Assembly: GCA_947588705.1 (NCBI GenBank)
Contig: CANPYT010000003.1
Coordinates: 1 to 64,000 of the forward strand
Reading direction: 5' to 3'
DNA length: 64,000 nt
Source: an uncultured Acetatifactor sp.
GTDB lineage: Bacteria > Bacillota > Clostridia > Lachnospirales > Lachnospiraceae
The notes beneath the pieces are model-generated. The model was not told where the DNA came from. It was given only the letters and a program-made list of their open reading frames with translations, and did no database searches. Shown one piece after another: positions 16,942 through 25,101 of this stretch (position 1 is the first letter of the stretch; each line of letters opens with the position of its first letter). A program made the position numbers and the translations under genes.

Positions 16942-17232
16942 ATGGGTTCAGAAACAACTATAATGGCAAAACAACAATACCGTCTCCAGGAATGGACAGC
17001 GCAGATCAGGGACTGCCAGAACCGCCCTGCAGGTATGAGTCTTGTCAATTGGTGTATATGTCATGGCATTACGAAAGCGAATTATTACAGGCTTCGGCGC
17101 GTAAGGAAAGCCTGCCTGGAAGATCTTCAGGAAAAGCACCCGCAGCAGTCAATTATTCCCATAAAAACTGAGCTTGTCCAGCAGCTAAGCAGCAAGGACA
17201 GCTTGGAACAGGCGGGGATCGATATTCAATGA
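16942..17232 (+). CDS. IS66-family accessory protein TnpA
   Basis: 96 aa from ATG at 16942, with GGAGGT seven bases upstream; the 177-aa track ORF is an over-extension. The sequence WTAQIRDCQNRPAGMSLVNW, then CICHGITKANYYRLRRVRK, is the helix-turn-helix domain of IS66 TnpA proteins. It is needed together with TnpB and TnpC for transposition. TnpB is truncated here, so this gene is stranded. Confidence 0.8.
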   Translation: MGSETTIMAKQQYRLQEWTAQIRDCQNRPAGMSLVNWCICHGITKANYYRLRRVRKACLEDLQEKHPQQSIIPIKTELVQQLSSKDSLEQAGIDIQ

Positions 17233-17304
17233 AAGGATTTTCCGTCCATGTGGCGGAATCTACACCTATGCCCCTTCTGGCGGAAGTCCTCCGGGTGATA
17301 CGAG

Positions 17305-17472
17305 ATGCTTAATGACGCTACCTGCTTCAGGGCAGTCTATATCGTCTGCGGCTATACGGATCCTTGCTCCGATATGGACCGGCTTGCGGCCCTTGTCGAG
17401 GCCCAGACCGGGAACCGCCCTTATGTACCGGATACCCTTTACCTTTTCTACGGCCAACGCACAGCCCTTTGA
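17305..17472 (+). pseudogene. IS66 TnpB, 5' fragment
   Basis: ATG at 17305 reads MLNDATCFRAVYIVCGYTD, the start of IS66 TnpB (family form MLND..GFK.VYIV.GYTDLR). The similarity runs on to LYLFYGQRTAL and then stops at TGA, where the inverted IS1380-like piece begins. About half of the normal ~115 residues remain. It is below the ORF track length cut-off. Confidence 0.75.
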
Positions 17473-17907
17473 TCAGATCGCCGGTCAGCCCGTCATAAAC
17501 AAAGAACGGGTGATAGCCATTTCCCTGGTAGTGGCAGTTGAAAGCTACGCCTTCCTGCCTGCCATAAACATCCACTAGCGTGGTGTTTATATTAAAGAGC
17601 AGGTATTCCGGCATTTTGAATAGAGTAGACCACTTTCCGAAGTTCGCGCAGGATCTGCCCCATCTGTTCCAGCGTTGTTTCATCCATGCGGTTGAAAAAC
17701 CGGAACAGTGTCGGCTGTGATGCAAGGGCACCCTTCTCCAGGATTGCCGACATGACGGGCTCGTTTGCCAGCTCGTCAGCACAGTCATCTTCAAAATAGG
17801 CCGCAAAGATCTGATAAATGACCTGCATCGGAGGAAAGATCGCCTCCTTCAAAATTAATTTTAATCTGGCTATTGCTTTCTAAACTTACGGTGTTTAAAA
17901 TATTCAT
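17467..17907 (-). pseudogene. IS1380-family transposase, internally deleted, frameshifted and truncated
   Basis: The start ATG at 17907 gives MNILNTVSLESNSQIKINF and SSDAGH, the normal N-terminus. Sequence then jumps frame into LMQVIYQIFAAYFEDDCADE, RFFNRMDETTLEQMGQ and VVYSIQ. A further frame change at an A-run (CAAAATG) leads to LFNINTTLVDVYGRQEG and YDGLTGDLIKG. About 50 codons are missing at the first jump, where the bases GATGCAGGTCAT can be read as part of both flanks; that is consistent with a deletion between short direct repeats. Full-length relatives are ~430 aa; roughly 145 codons remain. Confidence 0.8.
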
Positions 17908-17976
17908 AAATAGACCTCTTTTCTTGCAGTTTTGTTTGGATTCGACACATGAATTTTACTACAAGTGAGAGGTCTT
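17467..17976 (-). mobile_element. IS1380-family element fragment with internal deletion
   Basis: One end is visible at about 17960-17976 (plus strand CTACAAGTGAGAGG), like IS1380 terminal repeats. The transposase inside is broken in at least three ways (see the pseudogene entry). The other end is cut off at the junction with IS66 tnpB near 17470. Confidence 0.7.
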
Positions 17977-17984
17977 TTCTATTC

Positions 17985-18208
17985 ACTCAATAGATGAAAG
18001 AGCAATAATCGGTTAAAATACAGTAACTACGCGGCTTGTTTTCCTCATACCCTGTACACACGATACACTCCAAACCTGCTGCCTGCAGCAACTCCACAGA
18101 GCGGCGGATCAAGGGTACGCCGTCTATCGGCAAAGTGGATTTCGGCACACGCTCTACATTTCTTGCAATCCGTGTTCCCTTCCCTGCAGCCAGCAAAATT
18201 GCTTTCAT
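17985..18208 (-). pseudogene. Sugar/choline-phosphate nucleotidyltransferase, 5' fragment
   Basis: ATG at 18208 with GGGAGAGG upstream reads MKAILLAAGKGTRIARN, then VPKSTLPIDGVPLIRRSVELL, then IVCTGYEE, the N-terminal Rossmann half of an NTP transferase (LicC/RfbA-like). The glycine loop and the Lys of PKSTLP are intact. The homology stops after ~60 residues, about 60 bases before the IS1380 end, and the frame ends at a chance stop. Insertion of the IS material most likely removed the rest. Its lost product could have been part of the nearby glycan pathway. Confidence 0.75.
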
Positions 18209-18415
18209 TGTAATACCTCTCCCTTTGATATGGGTACTTTTCCAATTACACGAAAAAAGAGCCCTTGCACTCGGCAACGACTCTGACAATCCTTCCATAT
18301 CCTTTGCCTCCATGCAACTTTGTACACTCTCCATAGTGCCTTTATATTATTTTATCGGCTTGTTTCCACAATTTATTAGTGAAATACACTTCAAAAATAT
18401 TTATCTTTCCAAAAA

Positions 18416-19168
18416 CTATACTCCCCCTGTCTCCAACCTGATATACTCTCTTCCTCCTTCCGTCACACGCTCCTTTCTCCGAAATCCTATTTTCTCACAC
18501 AGCCTCAGCGACGCCTCGTTTCCGGGCATCACCAGCGCCTGCACCTCCTGAAAACCCAAATTTTCCCATCCATACGCCAAGATCGCCCGACAGACTTCCT
18601 CCGCATACCCCTGACGCTGCCAAGGTACGCCGATAATAAACCCCAGTTCCGGATCCTGATATCCTTCCCGGTAAGCAAAACCTGCCCGGCCGATGACAGA
18701 ACCGCTCTTCTTCTCCACAACGGTCCACACGCCGAATTCAAAAAAAGTATAAACCTTTTCTATATATTCCCGAATATACTGTTTTTCCTGTTCTTTCTCC
18801 GGATAAAGTTCCTCCATATATTTAGTGATCTCAGGGGCGCTGTATATTCTGTAAAAATCCTCCACGTCTTCCGGGGTGGTCTCCCGGACCAGGCAACGCT
18901 CCGTCTCAAGTATTTTCCAGGGCAGGCCGCGCTGGCGCCGATACACTTTACCCACATATTCCGGATCCAGATTTTCCGGGTCCTGCACCGCATACAAAAA
19001 TCCCGAAAAATCCTGCTCCCTGTTTCCTTCGTGCAGATAGATCAGCACTGCTTTCCCACAACCGCGCAACTTCCCGGCTTCCTCCGGGCTATCCGTCACA
19101 TATAGTATCGGAATTTCTCCCCCGTCCTTTTCCTCCCATGGCAGCGGTATTACACGTAAATAGCTCAA
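18416..19168 (-). CDS. GNAT-family N-acetyltransferase with extra N-terminal domain
   Basis: About 250 aa. The GNAT domain starts near residue 90 (ETERCLVRETTPEDVEDFYRIY) and has the acetyl-CoA loop IIGVPWQRQGYAEEVCRA and the final NEASLRLCEKIGFRRKER. It resembles RimJ/RimL-type enzymes, which acetylate amino groups of proteins or small molecules. The first ~85 residues are a separate unrecognised domain. The track start at 19225 lies on TATAAT, so I place the start at TTG 19168 behind GAGGGAAG. It diverges from the cyclophilin gene. Confidence 0.75.
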   Translation of the reverse strand: MSYLRVIPLPWEEKDGGEIPILYVTDSPEEAGKLRGCGKAVLIYLHEGNREQDFSGFLYAVQDPENLDPEYVGKVYRRQRGLPWKILETERCLVRETTPEDVEDFYRIYSAPEITKYMEELYPEKEQEKQYIREYIEKVYTFFEFGVWTVVEKKSGSVIGRAGFAYREGYQDPELGFIIGVPWQRQGYAEEVCRAILAYGWENLGFQEVQALVMPGNEASLRLCEKIGFRRKERVTEGGREYIRLETGGV

Positions 19169-19212
19169 TTTGTCACTTCCCTCTTTACGTTGCTTCCTTT
19201 TTCCGTTACAAT

Positions 19213-19246
19213 GATTATACAACAAAGATCATCACAAGTCACGGAG
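19213..19246 (-). promoter_or_regulatory. Promoter of the GNAT gene
   Basis: A perfect TATAAT is preceded at 17 bases by GTGACT, a fair -35 match. It overlaps the track's proposed first codon, which is why the start was moved downstream. Divergent -10-like sequences for the cyclophilin gene overlap the same stretch. Confidence 0.5.
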
Positions 19247-19293
19247 AAAGCGCTTTCAGCCGCCCCGTGGACATCACAGAAAGGAATCCTATT

Positions 19294-19815
19294 ATGGCAC
19301 AAAATCCGATTGTCACCATTACCATGAAAGACGGCGGCATCATCCGCCTGGAGCTTTACCCGGACGCGGCTCCTAACACAGTAAACAATTTCATCAGCCT
19401 GGTCAGCCAAAAATATTATGACGGCCTGATCTTCCACCGAGTGATCAAGGGCTTTATGATCCAGGGCGGCTGTCCTGACGGCACCGGCATGGGCGGCCCT
19501 GGTTACAGCATCAAAGGAGAATTTTCCCAGAACGGTGTGAAGAACACATTAATGCACACGGAAGGCGTTCTCTCCATGGCCCGCGCAATGGACCCGGATT
19601 CCGCCGGGTCGCAGTTCTTTATCATGCACAAGACCAGCCCTCACTTAGACGGCGCTTATGCGGCGTTTGGAAAAGTGATAGAGGGGATGGATGTGGTAAA
19701 CCGGATTGCCGAGACGCGCACCGATTACAGCGACAGGCCCTTGGAAAGCCAAGTGATGGAATCTGTCACCGTTGATACCTTCGGCGTGGATTACCCGGAA
19801 CCGGAGAAGTGCTAA
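19294..19815 (+). CDS. ppiB: Peptidyl-prolyl cis-trans isomerase, cyclophilin type
   Basis: 173 aa from ATG at 19294 (MAQNPIVTITMKDGGIIRLE), with an AAGGA ribosome site; the 225-aa track ORF starts too early. Cyclophilin motifs are complete: FHRVIKGFMIQGGCPDGTGMGGPGY, GVLSMARAMDPDSAGSQFFI, and the terminal FGKVIEGMDVV. No signal peptide, so it acts in the cytoplasm on Xaa-Pro bonds. A long hairpin follows the gene. Confidence 0.93.
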   Translation: MAQNPIVTITMKDGGIIRLELYPDAAPNTVNNFISLVSQKYYDGLIFHRVIKGFMIQGGCPDGTGMGGPGYSIKGEFSQNGVKNTLMHTEGVLSMARAMDPDSAGSQFFIMHKTSPHLDGAYAAFGKVIEGMDVVNRIAETRTDYSDRPLESQVMESVTVDTFGVDYPEPEKC

Positions 19816-19889
19816 AAAACAGTGTCAGGCGCTCCCTTGCTTCCCAATGCCTGCCTTTTTCCCTCCACGGATTTGGCATATAACGTCAT

Positions 19890-19920
19890 CGTGCAGGTTC
19901 CTCCAACAGGAACCTGCACG
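19890..19920. terminator. Perfect 13-bp hairpin between ppiB and the convergent yvyF-like gene
   Basis: CGTGCAGGTTCCT pairs with AGGAACCTGCACG around a CCAAC loop. It lies in the gap of two convergent genes, so it probably ends transcription from both sides. Neither side has a long T-run, so termination strength is uncertain. Confidence 0.6.
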
Positions 19921-20027
19921 ACATAACGCTTGTTTTATTAAACTGCTCTCCGGCCATGAAGCCTGCTCTGCTGTAAAACGAAAGTGCAGAAATATAACTG
20001 TCTGCGGCGCCTTGACCTGCCAATACA

Positions 20028-20441
20028 CTAATGCTCACGCCTGGTATGTCTCATGCGGGCATTACTGTCCTTTTCTACGGTCTTCTCCTTCTTTTCTTTC
20101 TTCTCCATAAATTGCTGTCTGTTCCACTCATTCAGGAATCGGAGTTTACATTCCCTGCAGAACCGCCCGGACTGCACCGCGCCGCCGCATCCGTCACAGC
20201 GGATTCCCGACTGGCCCTCCGCCAGCTCCAGCTGCCCTTCCTTCACCCACTGTATGATATAAGATTTTTTCACATCACAGTCTTCCAAGATCTGAGCCAT
20301 CCCCGCACCTGAATGTTCTCTCAGATATTCTTTGACCTCCTGATACTTCTCTTCTATCACCTGTCTGCAATCCTGACAAACCGGCGTATCGTAAACATTG
20401 TAAAAAAGCCGTCTACATTCCCTGCAAGTACATAACTCCAT
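20028..20441 (-). CDS. YvyF-like flagellar-region zinc-ribbon protein
   Basis: 137 aa from ATG at 20441 (MELCTCRECRRLFYNVYDTP) behind AAAGGAG; the track adds 22 non-family residues. Two cysteine knuckles are visible at the N-terminus (CxCxxC...CQDC) and a second pair near residue 90 (CDGCGG...CRECK). In between is a predicted HTH-like segment (SYIIQWVKEGQLEL). This matches the flagellar operon protein family (TIGR03826/YvyF). It starts 13 bases after the flagellin stop and so is co-transcribed with it. A regulatory role in flagellin expression is suspected for the family but not proven. Confidence 0.75.
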   Translation of the reverse strand: MELCTCRECRRLFYNVYDTPVCQDCRQVIEEKYQEVKEYLREHSGAGMAQILEDCDVKKSYIIQWVKEGQLELAEGQSGIRCDGCGGAVQSGRFCRECKLRFLNEWNRQQFMEKKEKKEKTVEKDSNARMRHTRREH

Positions 20442-20454
20442 TTTCCGCTCCTTT

Positions 20455-23400
20455 CTAATTTCCCAACAGCCCCAACACGGCCTGGTTACTTTGGTTAGCC
20501 TGCACAAGCATGGACTGAGCTGCCTGGGAAAGGATCTGATTATTGGAGAGAGAAACCATTTCCTTCGCTACATCTGTATCGCGAATACGTGACTCAGCCG
20601 CCGTTGTATTCTCGGAAACGTTTCGGTTGGAGTTGACGGCATGCTCCAATCGGTTCTGCAGCGCTCCAAAAAAGCTTCTCTTGCTGCTCACGCTCTTTAG
20701 GGCATACGAAACCATGTCTATGGTATTGCGGCAGGCGTCTGCAGTGCTGCAGTCTGCTCCGCCCAGTCCCAGGGCCAGGGTATTCAGCGCAAACCTTGGT
20801 ATGGTAAGATAGTTTGGCACATCTCCACTTTTCTGGATCCGAATGCCCTCGATGATTTTTTTATCCTTACTATAGGGTGATGCCGTATAATAAGGGCTAA
20901 AAAAGGAATCGATGGCTAGGTTTGGCTTCTCATCCCCCTGTATGTTCGCTCTTGTATAATCCTTTGCCGACAGCGACACCTTTGTGGCATCGATCATATC
21001 CTGAACCAGGCTTTCGGCATAGTCATCTCGTCCGATATCGCCCTCGGTCTTAACTTGGAAAGATTGTGTGCCCACTGTCACAGTCTTTGTGCCTGTGGCA
21101 GAACTGTTCACATTTCCGACAGCGTCCTTGTAACTAACCTTGATATTATATTTCTCGGTTGCCCCGGGATAAAGCGAGGCATCTTCATAAATATTTTTGT
21201 CTTTATTGTACACATACTGCCCGTTCGCATCATCCCGCTCCATGGTTACCTCGATCCGGTCTTCATAATCGGAATAGTCAACCTGGTATGTGATACTCTG
21301 TGTGCCGTTGTCCGGACTGCTCAGTTCCAGTGTCTGCTCCGTCCTGTAATCAAAATTCTTATCATGGGGCGTAGTATAAAACTGCGCACTGACATTCGGC
21401 TCCTGATATTCCGGCCTCTCATCCAGGACATAGAATACGCCATCCTTAGCCGCATACTGTTGATAATGATCTTCAAACCCATTGCCCGCAATCTTAACAA
21501 GCGCCTCGGCGATCTTCTGCCCAATAGAGGCCGGATCGTCGGCAAAGCCCTGTTCGATCATCGACGCCACCGAAATTTCCATTACCGGATTCATGTCATC
21601 TGATTTGTCGATCCGGTATCTCACGCCATCCGCGTTATCCCCTCCAAATGTGTCAAAAACGAATTTGAAACTGTAATGCCTGTTACAGGTATTGCAAGTG
21701 GAATCAAAGCCGCTTCCGGTCAGTTCCCAGATATCCCTCGCTGTCTGAAGCCCGGAAAAATCTACTTTTCCGCATCCATATGTCTGTCCGTCTCTCAAAC
21801 TGTATCCTAAACTACCATTTGTCCGCAGCATCGTATCGTCAAGCGTCACCGTATCAGACATTTTTGAGGTTGAAGTGATCTTATCCTCGCCGAGATATTC
21901 CTTTAAATCTTTTGGTTCCAGTTTGTATCCAAGATAGTTCGTCATGAGCTTCCGTAAGATAAAGAGATCTTCATAGGAACCAACTCCATCCTTTACCTGC
22001 TGCAGAAATTCATCATACCTCGCCTCATAGGTGATGGAAAAATCACCGGCGGCATTCTGATAAGTCAGACCGACTGTCGGCGGCGTTGCCGCATTATCTA
22101 TCTCCAGGCCGCTGGCTCCCACGAAGTAGTTACTGTCATCGAAATCCCGTCCTAACGCAAGTTCGTCTTCCAAATCCATGACCGTACCATCTTTCAGGAC
22201 GGCGCCAAGAATATTCGTGCCGTCGGCGTCCAGCTCCAACTCTGTCATATAACTATTCTTCACGCCATAATAAGAGATATTCACGCCGTCCAGGCCGTCT
22301 ATGACAGAATCCACGCTGGTGACATTGGCCAATTTATAGTTAAAAGATATATAAGTATCATCCACTCCCTCATCATCGGAATAGGTATAGGAGAAACCTG
22401 TCTTGATATCATCCCCCTCATTCCATGAACTGATCCCCATCTCCTCCCATGTGCGAAAGGAAGCTGCGATCGTATCCCTTTTATCTGCCGCCCTGTCATA
22501 TCTTTCCAGCCACAGGCCGCTCTCGTCCGCCCTAAGAATATAATCCCCACCCTTTAATATATCTTCTGCCACGCCCTTCGATACACGGAGATTGCTGATA
22601 TTCATGTCTGCATCCACAGCCTGAATAGGCTTGCTGCCTGCATACTGCGCATAAGCCCTGTACCTGAATTTTTCATCCGTTCCCTTGTTGATCGCTCTTA
22701 CCATTCCCTCGAATCCGTCGAAAGCATTGGCAATCTCAAATTCCAAGGTCATCCCATGGTACTGAGCCGTCCACATCCCATTGACATTATGGGTCTCGTT
22801 CACGGACTCCCCTGCTTCGTTCGTAATATCCTTCCACGCTATCAGGTCGCCGTCTATCCTCATCCCTGCCGCGTCCGCGGTGATCTCAAACTCCCGGGTC
22901 ACCTTCGGCACAGTGTCTCCCTCTCTCGCGGAAAAGGTCAGCTTCCTACCCCAGGCATCCTGATAGTTCCATGTTCCCCCATGGAATTTCTGTACATCGC
23001 CGTCTGCATATACCATGCCGGGATCAATCTGATCCCATGGTACTCTGGTGCCATGGAATACGATTCCGCCATATGTCACTTTTCCGGCATCAGCATCATA
23101 AGAAGCGTTAAATATGTTAAAATCATCCGGTTCACCCGTAATGCCTTTTATAGAGAATTCCACCGGATCCTCCACTTCATTATCCGTAGAAAAAATGCGC
23201 AGTTCATTGAATTTTGTTGTCTCATTGATCCTGTTGATCTCTACCTTCAACTGCTGCATTTCTTCATTGATGGCTGCACGGTCTGAGGCAGAAAGAGTTC
23301 CGTTCGCGCCCTTGACAGACAGTTCTGTCATTCTATGTAAAATATCCTGTACCTCCTCCATAGCGCCATCGCCGATCTGTACCCAGGAAATCCCGTCCTG

Positions 23401-23598
23401 CATATTTTCGGTACCCTGGTTCAGACCACGGATTTTCAGACGCATCTTTTCTGAAATAGCCAGTCCGGCCGCGTCATCGGCCGCCCGGTTTATCTTGTAA
23501 CCGGAGGACAGCTTCTCCATGCCTTTGCATATACTTTTATTATTGATCCCTAATTGCCTGTTTGTATACATGGCAGGTAAATTGTGCATAATGACCAT
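20455..23598 (-). CDS. Giant flagellin (1047 aa)
   Basis: The N-terminal D0/D1 region is canonical: MVIMHNLPAMYTNRQLGINN, EKLSSGYKINRAADDAAGLAISEKMR, DGAMEEVQDILHRMTELSVK. The C-terminal helix is also canonical (RRSFFGALQNRLEHAVNSNR, TTAAESRIRDTDVAKEM, ending QAVLGLLGN). In between lies about 800 residues of variable surface domain, far above the common 270-500 aa total. Near residue 635 this domain carries CNTCNRHYSF, a rare Cys pair for a flagellin. I found no HExxH protease motif, so this is not a flagellinolysin. The product is the filament subunit, exported by the flagellar type III system. No other flagellar structural gene is in the window. Confidence 0.93.
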   Translation of the reverse strand: MVIMHNLPAMYTNRQLGINNKSICKGMEKLSSGYKINRAADDAAGLAISEKMRLKIRGLNQGTENMQDGISWVQIGDGAMEEVQDILHRMTELSVKGANGTLSASDRAAINEEMQQLKVEINRINETTKFNELRIFSTDNEVEDPVEFSIKGITGEPDDFNIFNASYDADAGKVTYGGIVFHGTRVPWDQIDPGMVYADGDVQKFHGGTWNYQDAWGRKLTFSAREGDTVPKVTREFEITADAAGMRIDGDLIAWKDITNEAGESVNETHNVNGMWTAQYHGMTLEFEIANAFDGFEGMVRAINKGTDEKFRYRAYAQYAGSKPIQAVDADMNISNLRVSKGVAEDILKGGDYILRADESGLWLERYDRAADKRDTIAASFRTWEEMGISSWNEGDDIKTGFSYTYSDDEGVDDTYISFNYKLANVTSVDSVIDGLDGVNISYYGVKNSYMTELELDADGTNILGAVLKDGTVMDLEDELALGRDFDDSNYFVGASGLEIDNAATPPTVGLTYQNAAGDFSITYEARYDEFLQQVKDGVGSYEDLFILRKLMTNYLGYKLEPKDLKEYLGEDKITSTSKMSDTVTLDDTMLRTNGSLGYSLRDGQTYGCGKVDFSGLQTARDIWELTGSGFDSTCNTCNRHYSFKFVFDTFGGDNADGVRYRIDKSDDMNPVMEISVASMIEQGFADDPASIGQKIAEALVKIAGNGFEDHYQQYAAKDGVFYVLDERPEYQEPNVSAQFYTTPHDKNFDYRTEQTLELSSPDNGTQSITYQVDYSDYEDRIEVTMERDDANGQYVYNKDKNIYEDASLYPGATEKYNIKVSYKDAVGNVNSSATGTKTVTVGTQSFQVKTEGDIGRDDYAESLVQDMIDATKVSLSAKDYTRANIQGDEKPNLAIDSFFSPYYTASPYSKDKKIIEGIRIQKSGDVPNYLTIPRFALNTLALGLGGADCSTADACRNTIDMVSYALKSVSSKRSFFGALQNRLEHAVNSNRNVSENTTAAESRIRDTDVAKEMVSLSNNQILSQAAQSMLVQANQSNQAVLGLLGN

Positions 23599-23637
23599 TC
23601 CGTGTTTCCCCCCTGAAACAACATAAAATTCCTGATC

Positions 23638-23653
23638 TGCTGCTCCATCAGCA
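23638..23653 (-). promoter_or_regulatory. Hairpin with GGA in its loop in the flagellin leader, candidate CsrA site
   Basis: In the transcript UGCUG and CAGCA pair around AUGGAG. A GGA in a hexaloop of a short hairpin is the textbook CsrA target, and another GGA-containing stretch overlaps the ribosome site (AGGGGGGAAACACGGA). In Bacillus, CsrA binds two such sites in the flagellin leader to block translation. The CsrA gene is not in the window, so this is inference. Confidence 0.5.
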
Positions 23654-23664
23654 ATCTAATTTAT

Positions 23665-23690
23665 ATATCGGTACAGAATGCAAAAACTTA
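23665..23690 (-). promoter_or_regulatory. Sigma-D (sigma-28)-type promoter of flagellin
   Basis: The -10 CCGATAT (23665-23671) is a perfect flagellar sigma match. Fifteen bases upstream is TAAG (consensus TAAA). It lies about 70 bases before the flagellin start. Confidence 0.75.
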
Positions 23691-23829
23691 ACCTATGATT
23701 ATGAAATTATTAGCTCTAGACCGTTATTTCAAAAGTATAGAAATTATATAATAAAGCTAACATTAAGATATACAGTATAGGGAATTTATTCGGAATAAAT
23801 GTCCGCCAGATCGGACAAGAGGTATGAAA

Positions 23830-24147
23830 ATGGAGAATCTCAATTTTGCCCTGATAGGGCAGCGAATCAGAGAAATCAGAACCAGCCGGCAGTTTACCCA
23901 GGAATATCTTGCCTTTGTCACAGACGTAAATGTTTCTCATATCAGCAACATCGAGACCAACAAAGTCAAAGTATCCCTAACCCTTCTGGTCTCCATCTGT
24001 AATGCCCTGGATGTGACAGTTGACTATATCCTCGGTAATGAATACCACGCTCCGGCGTCCGTACTTGAGAAAGAACTTCTAAATACCATCAAAGACATGG
24101 ACGAGCCCAAAAAAGAACAATTACTGCGGATAGCGAAGGTTCTGTGA
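23830..24147 (+). CDS. XRE-family HTH regulator
   Basis: 105 aa from ATG at 23830 (second Met of the track ORF), eight bases after AGAGG. The N-terminal HTH is classic: IGQRIREIRTSRQFTQEYLA, VNVSHISNIETNKVKVSL, LVSICNALDVTVDYILG. The C-terminal ~40 residues (LEKELLNTIKDMDEPKKEQL) form a helix typical of chromosomal XRE regulators. It diverges from the flagellin gene and could regulate it, but no operator is evident. Confidence 0.85.
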   Translation: MENLNFALIGQRIREIRTSRQFTQEYLAFVTDVNVSHISNIETNKVKVSLTLLVSICNALDVTVDYILGNEYHAPASVLEKELLNTIKDMDEPKKEQLLRIAKVL

Positions 24148-24394
24148 AACCTGCCCCATGCCTGATCCCGCCGGTATTTCCCCTGTCGGCATTTTCTGCC
24201 AGGATTGCGAGCCTTACCTTGAAAAATATTAGACAGCTAAACGCTCGCCGTTCATATTTTGTTTACAAATCATTCAATGAATCTTTTATTTTTACTCATT
24301 CTTTAGACATTTCTATGGCCTATACTAAAACCATGGCAACAGAGAACACGAGCCAATGCCAGCCACTGTTTACTAGATAACTTTTTCATAATAA
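24148..24394. other. Gap without recognised gene
   Basis: About 250 AT-rich bases between the XRE gene and the terminator hairpin. ORF 24144..24380 has no family features and starts inside the XRE stop, so I do not call it. Nothing else is seen. Confidence 0.5.
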
Positions 24395-24421
24395 ATGCCA
24401 AGGAACAATGTTCCTTGGCAT
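24395..24421. terminator. 12-bp hairpin with 3-nt loop, probable bidirectional terminator
   Basis: ATGCCAAGGAAC pairs perfectly with GTTCCTTGGCAT. On the plus strand CTTTTT follows within 12 bases. On the minus strand an A/T-rich stretch follows. It sits between the convergent XRE and 219-aa genes. Confidence 0.7.
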
Positions 24422-24441
24422 CCTCCCTTTTTAGGGTAATT

Positions 24442-25101
24442 TTACAATTTCCACTTCTCGCCGCTCTTAAGGAAGAAGCATTCGCCGGAATAAGATCCGT
24501 TTTCAGACAGCCGCGCCACGATCTCCAGCATCCTCTCGTCTATCCTGTGATATACACGCCGGTTTCCCCAGGGCAGGCCCTCTATGTATTCCCGCTGGGC
24601 ATCGTCAAGCGACCGCATTATCTGCCTGTAACGAAGAGGTTCCTTTAAGTTGACCGGGCCAAAGTCACACGACAAATAAGAGCAGTCTTCTCCGTTTTCG
24701 TTTCGCTTTTCCCTGAGAAGCTCCCGAAATCCACGGATATCGGCCGTCTCCACCTGCCGGATGCGCCACTGTGCCACAGTCTGCGCTCCTGCCGGCTCTA
24801 GCACCCGCCGAAAACTGCTCCGTCCGTATTGATCCAATTCACGCACATAAACGGCTGTCTCCCTTTTGCGGCTCCCGGGCTCTTCCAGGAGGATCACTCC
24901 ACGATCCACAAGATATTTCCACATCTCCTGCCGCACCCGTTCATACGGTGTAGGGAAGTCCAGCCGTTCTGTGATCTGTTTCGCTGTATATCCCAGGTCA
25001 GCCAGATGGCGGATAGCGCCTCCGCTGGCCACGTCATTTGTAAAATCAGACAATGCGCTCTGAAAATAAGAGTTCAACTCATGCCTTTCCAACAGAACCA
25101 A
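24442..25101 (-). CDS. Conserved-looking hypothetical protein, overlaps aldolase gene
   Basis: About 215 aa; I do not recognise the family. The N-terminal part reads like a winged-helix or HTH protein (IRHLADLGYTAKQITERLDFPTPYERVRQEMWKYLVDRGVI). A middle part holds CSYLSCDFGP, and the end has DAQREYIEGLPWGNRRVYHRIDERM. No membrane segment or signal peptide. The start is uncertain: the track TTG at 25101 and a TTG at 25083 behind GGAAAGG are both possible, and either overlaps the end of fba. That coupling suggests co-expression with aldolase. Confidence 0.6.
   Translation of the reverse strand: MVLLERHELNSYFQSALSDFTNDVASGGAIRHLADLGYTAKQITERLDFPTPYERVRQEMWKYLVDRGVILLEEPGSRKRETAVYVRELDQYGRSSFRRVLEPAGAQTVAQWRIRQVETADIRGFRELLREKRNENGEDCSYLSCDFGPVNLKEPLRYRQIMRSLDDAQREYIEGLPWGNRRVYHRIDERMLEIVARLSENGSYSGECFFLKSGEKWKL

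Larger units (their letters stand above)
16814..17472 (+). mobile_element. IS66-family element, left part only
   Basis: The segment holds an intact tnpA-like accessory gene and the first third of tnpB. A plausible left terminal sequence begins GTAAACGGTGG at 16814. tnpB stops at about 17472 where sequence switches to an inverted IS1380-like transposase. The large tnpC transposase and right end are missing, so the element cannot move alone. Confidence 0.6.

Noticed and set aside
16699-17232. 177-aa ORF as one gene
   Set aside because: Only the last 96 residues match IS66 TnpA and have a ribosome site; the rest reads through the previous gene and intergenic sequence.
20455-23598. Flagellinolysin (protease flagellin)
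   Set aside because: I looked for HExxH in the variable domain and found none.
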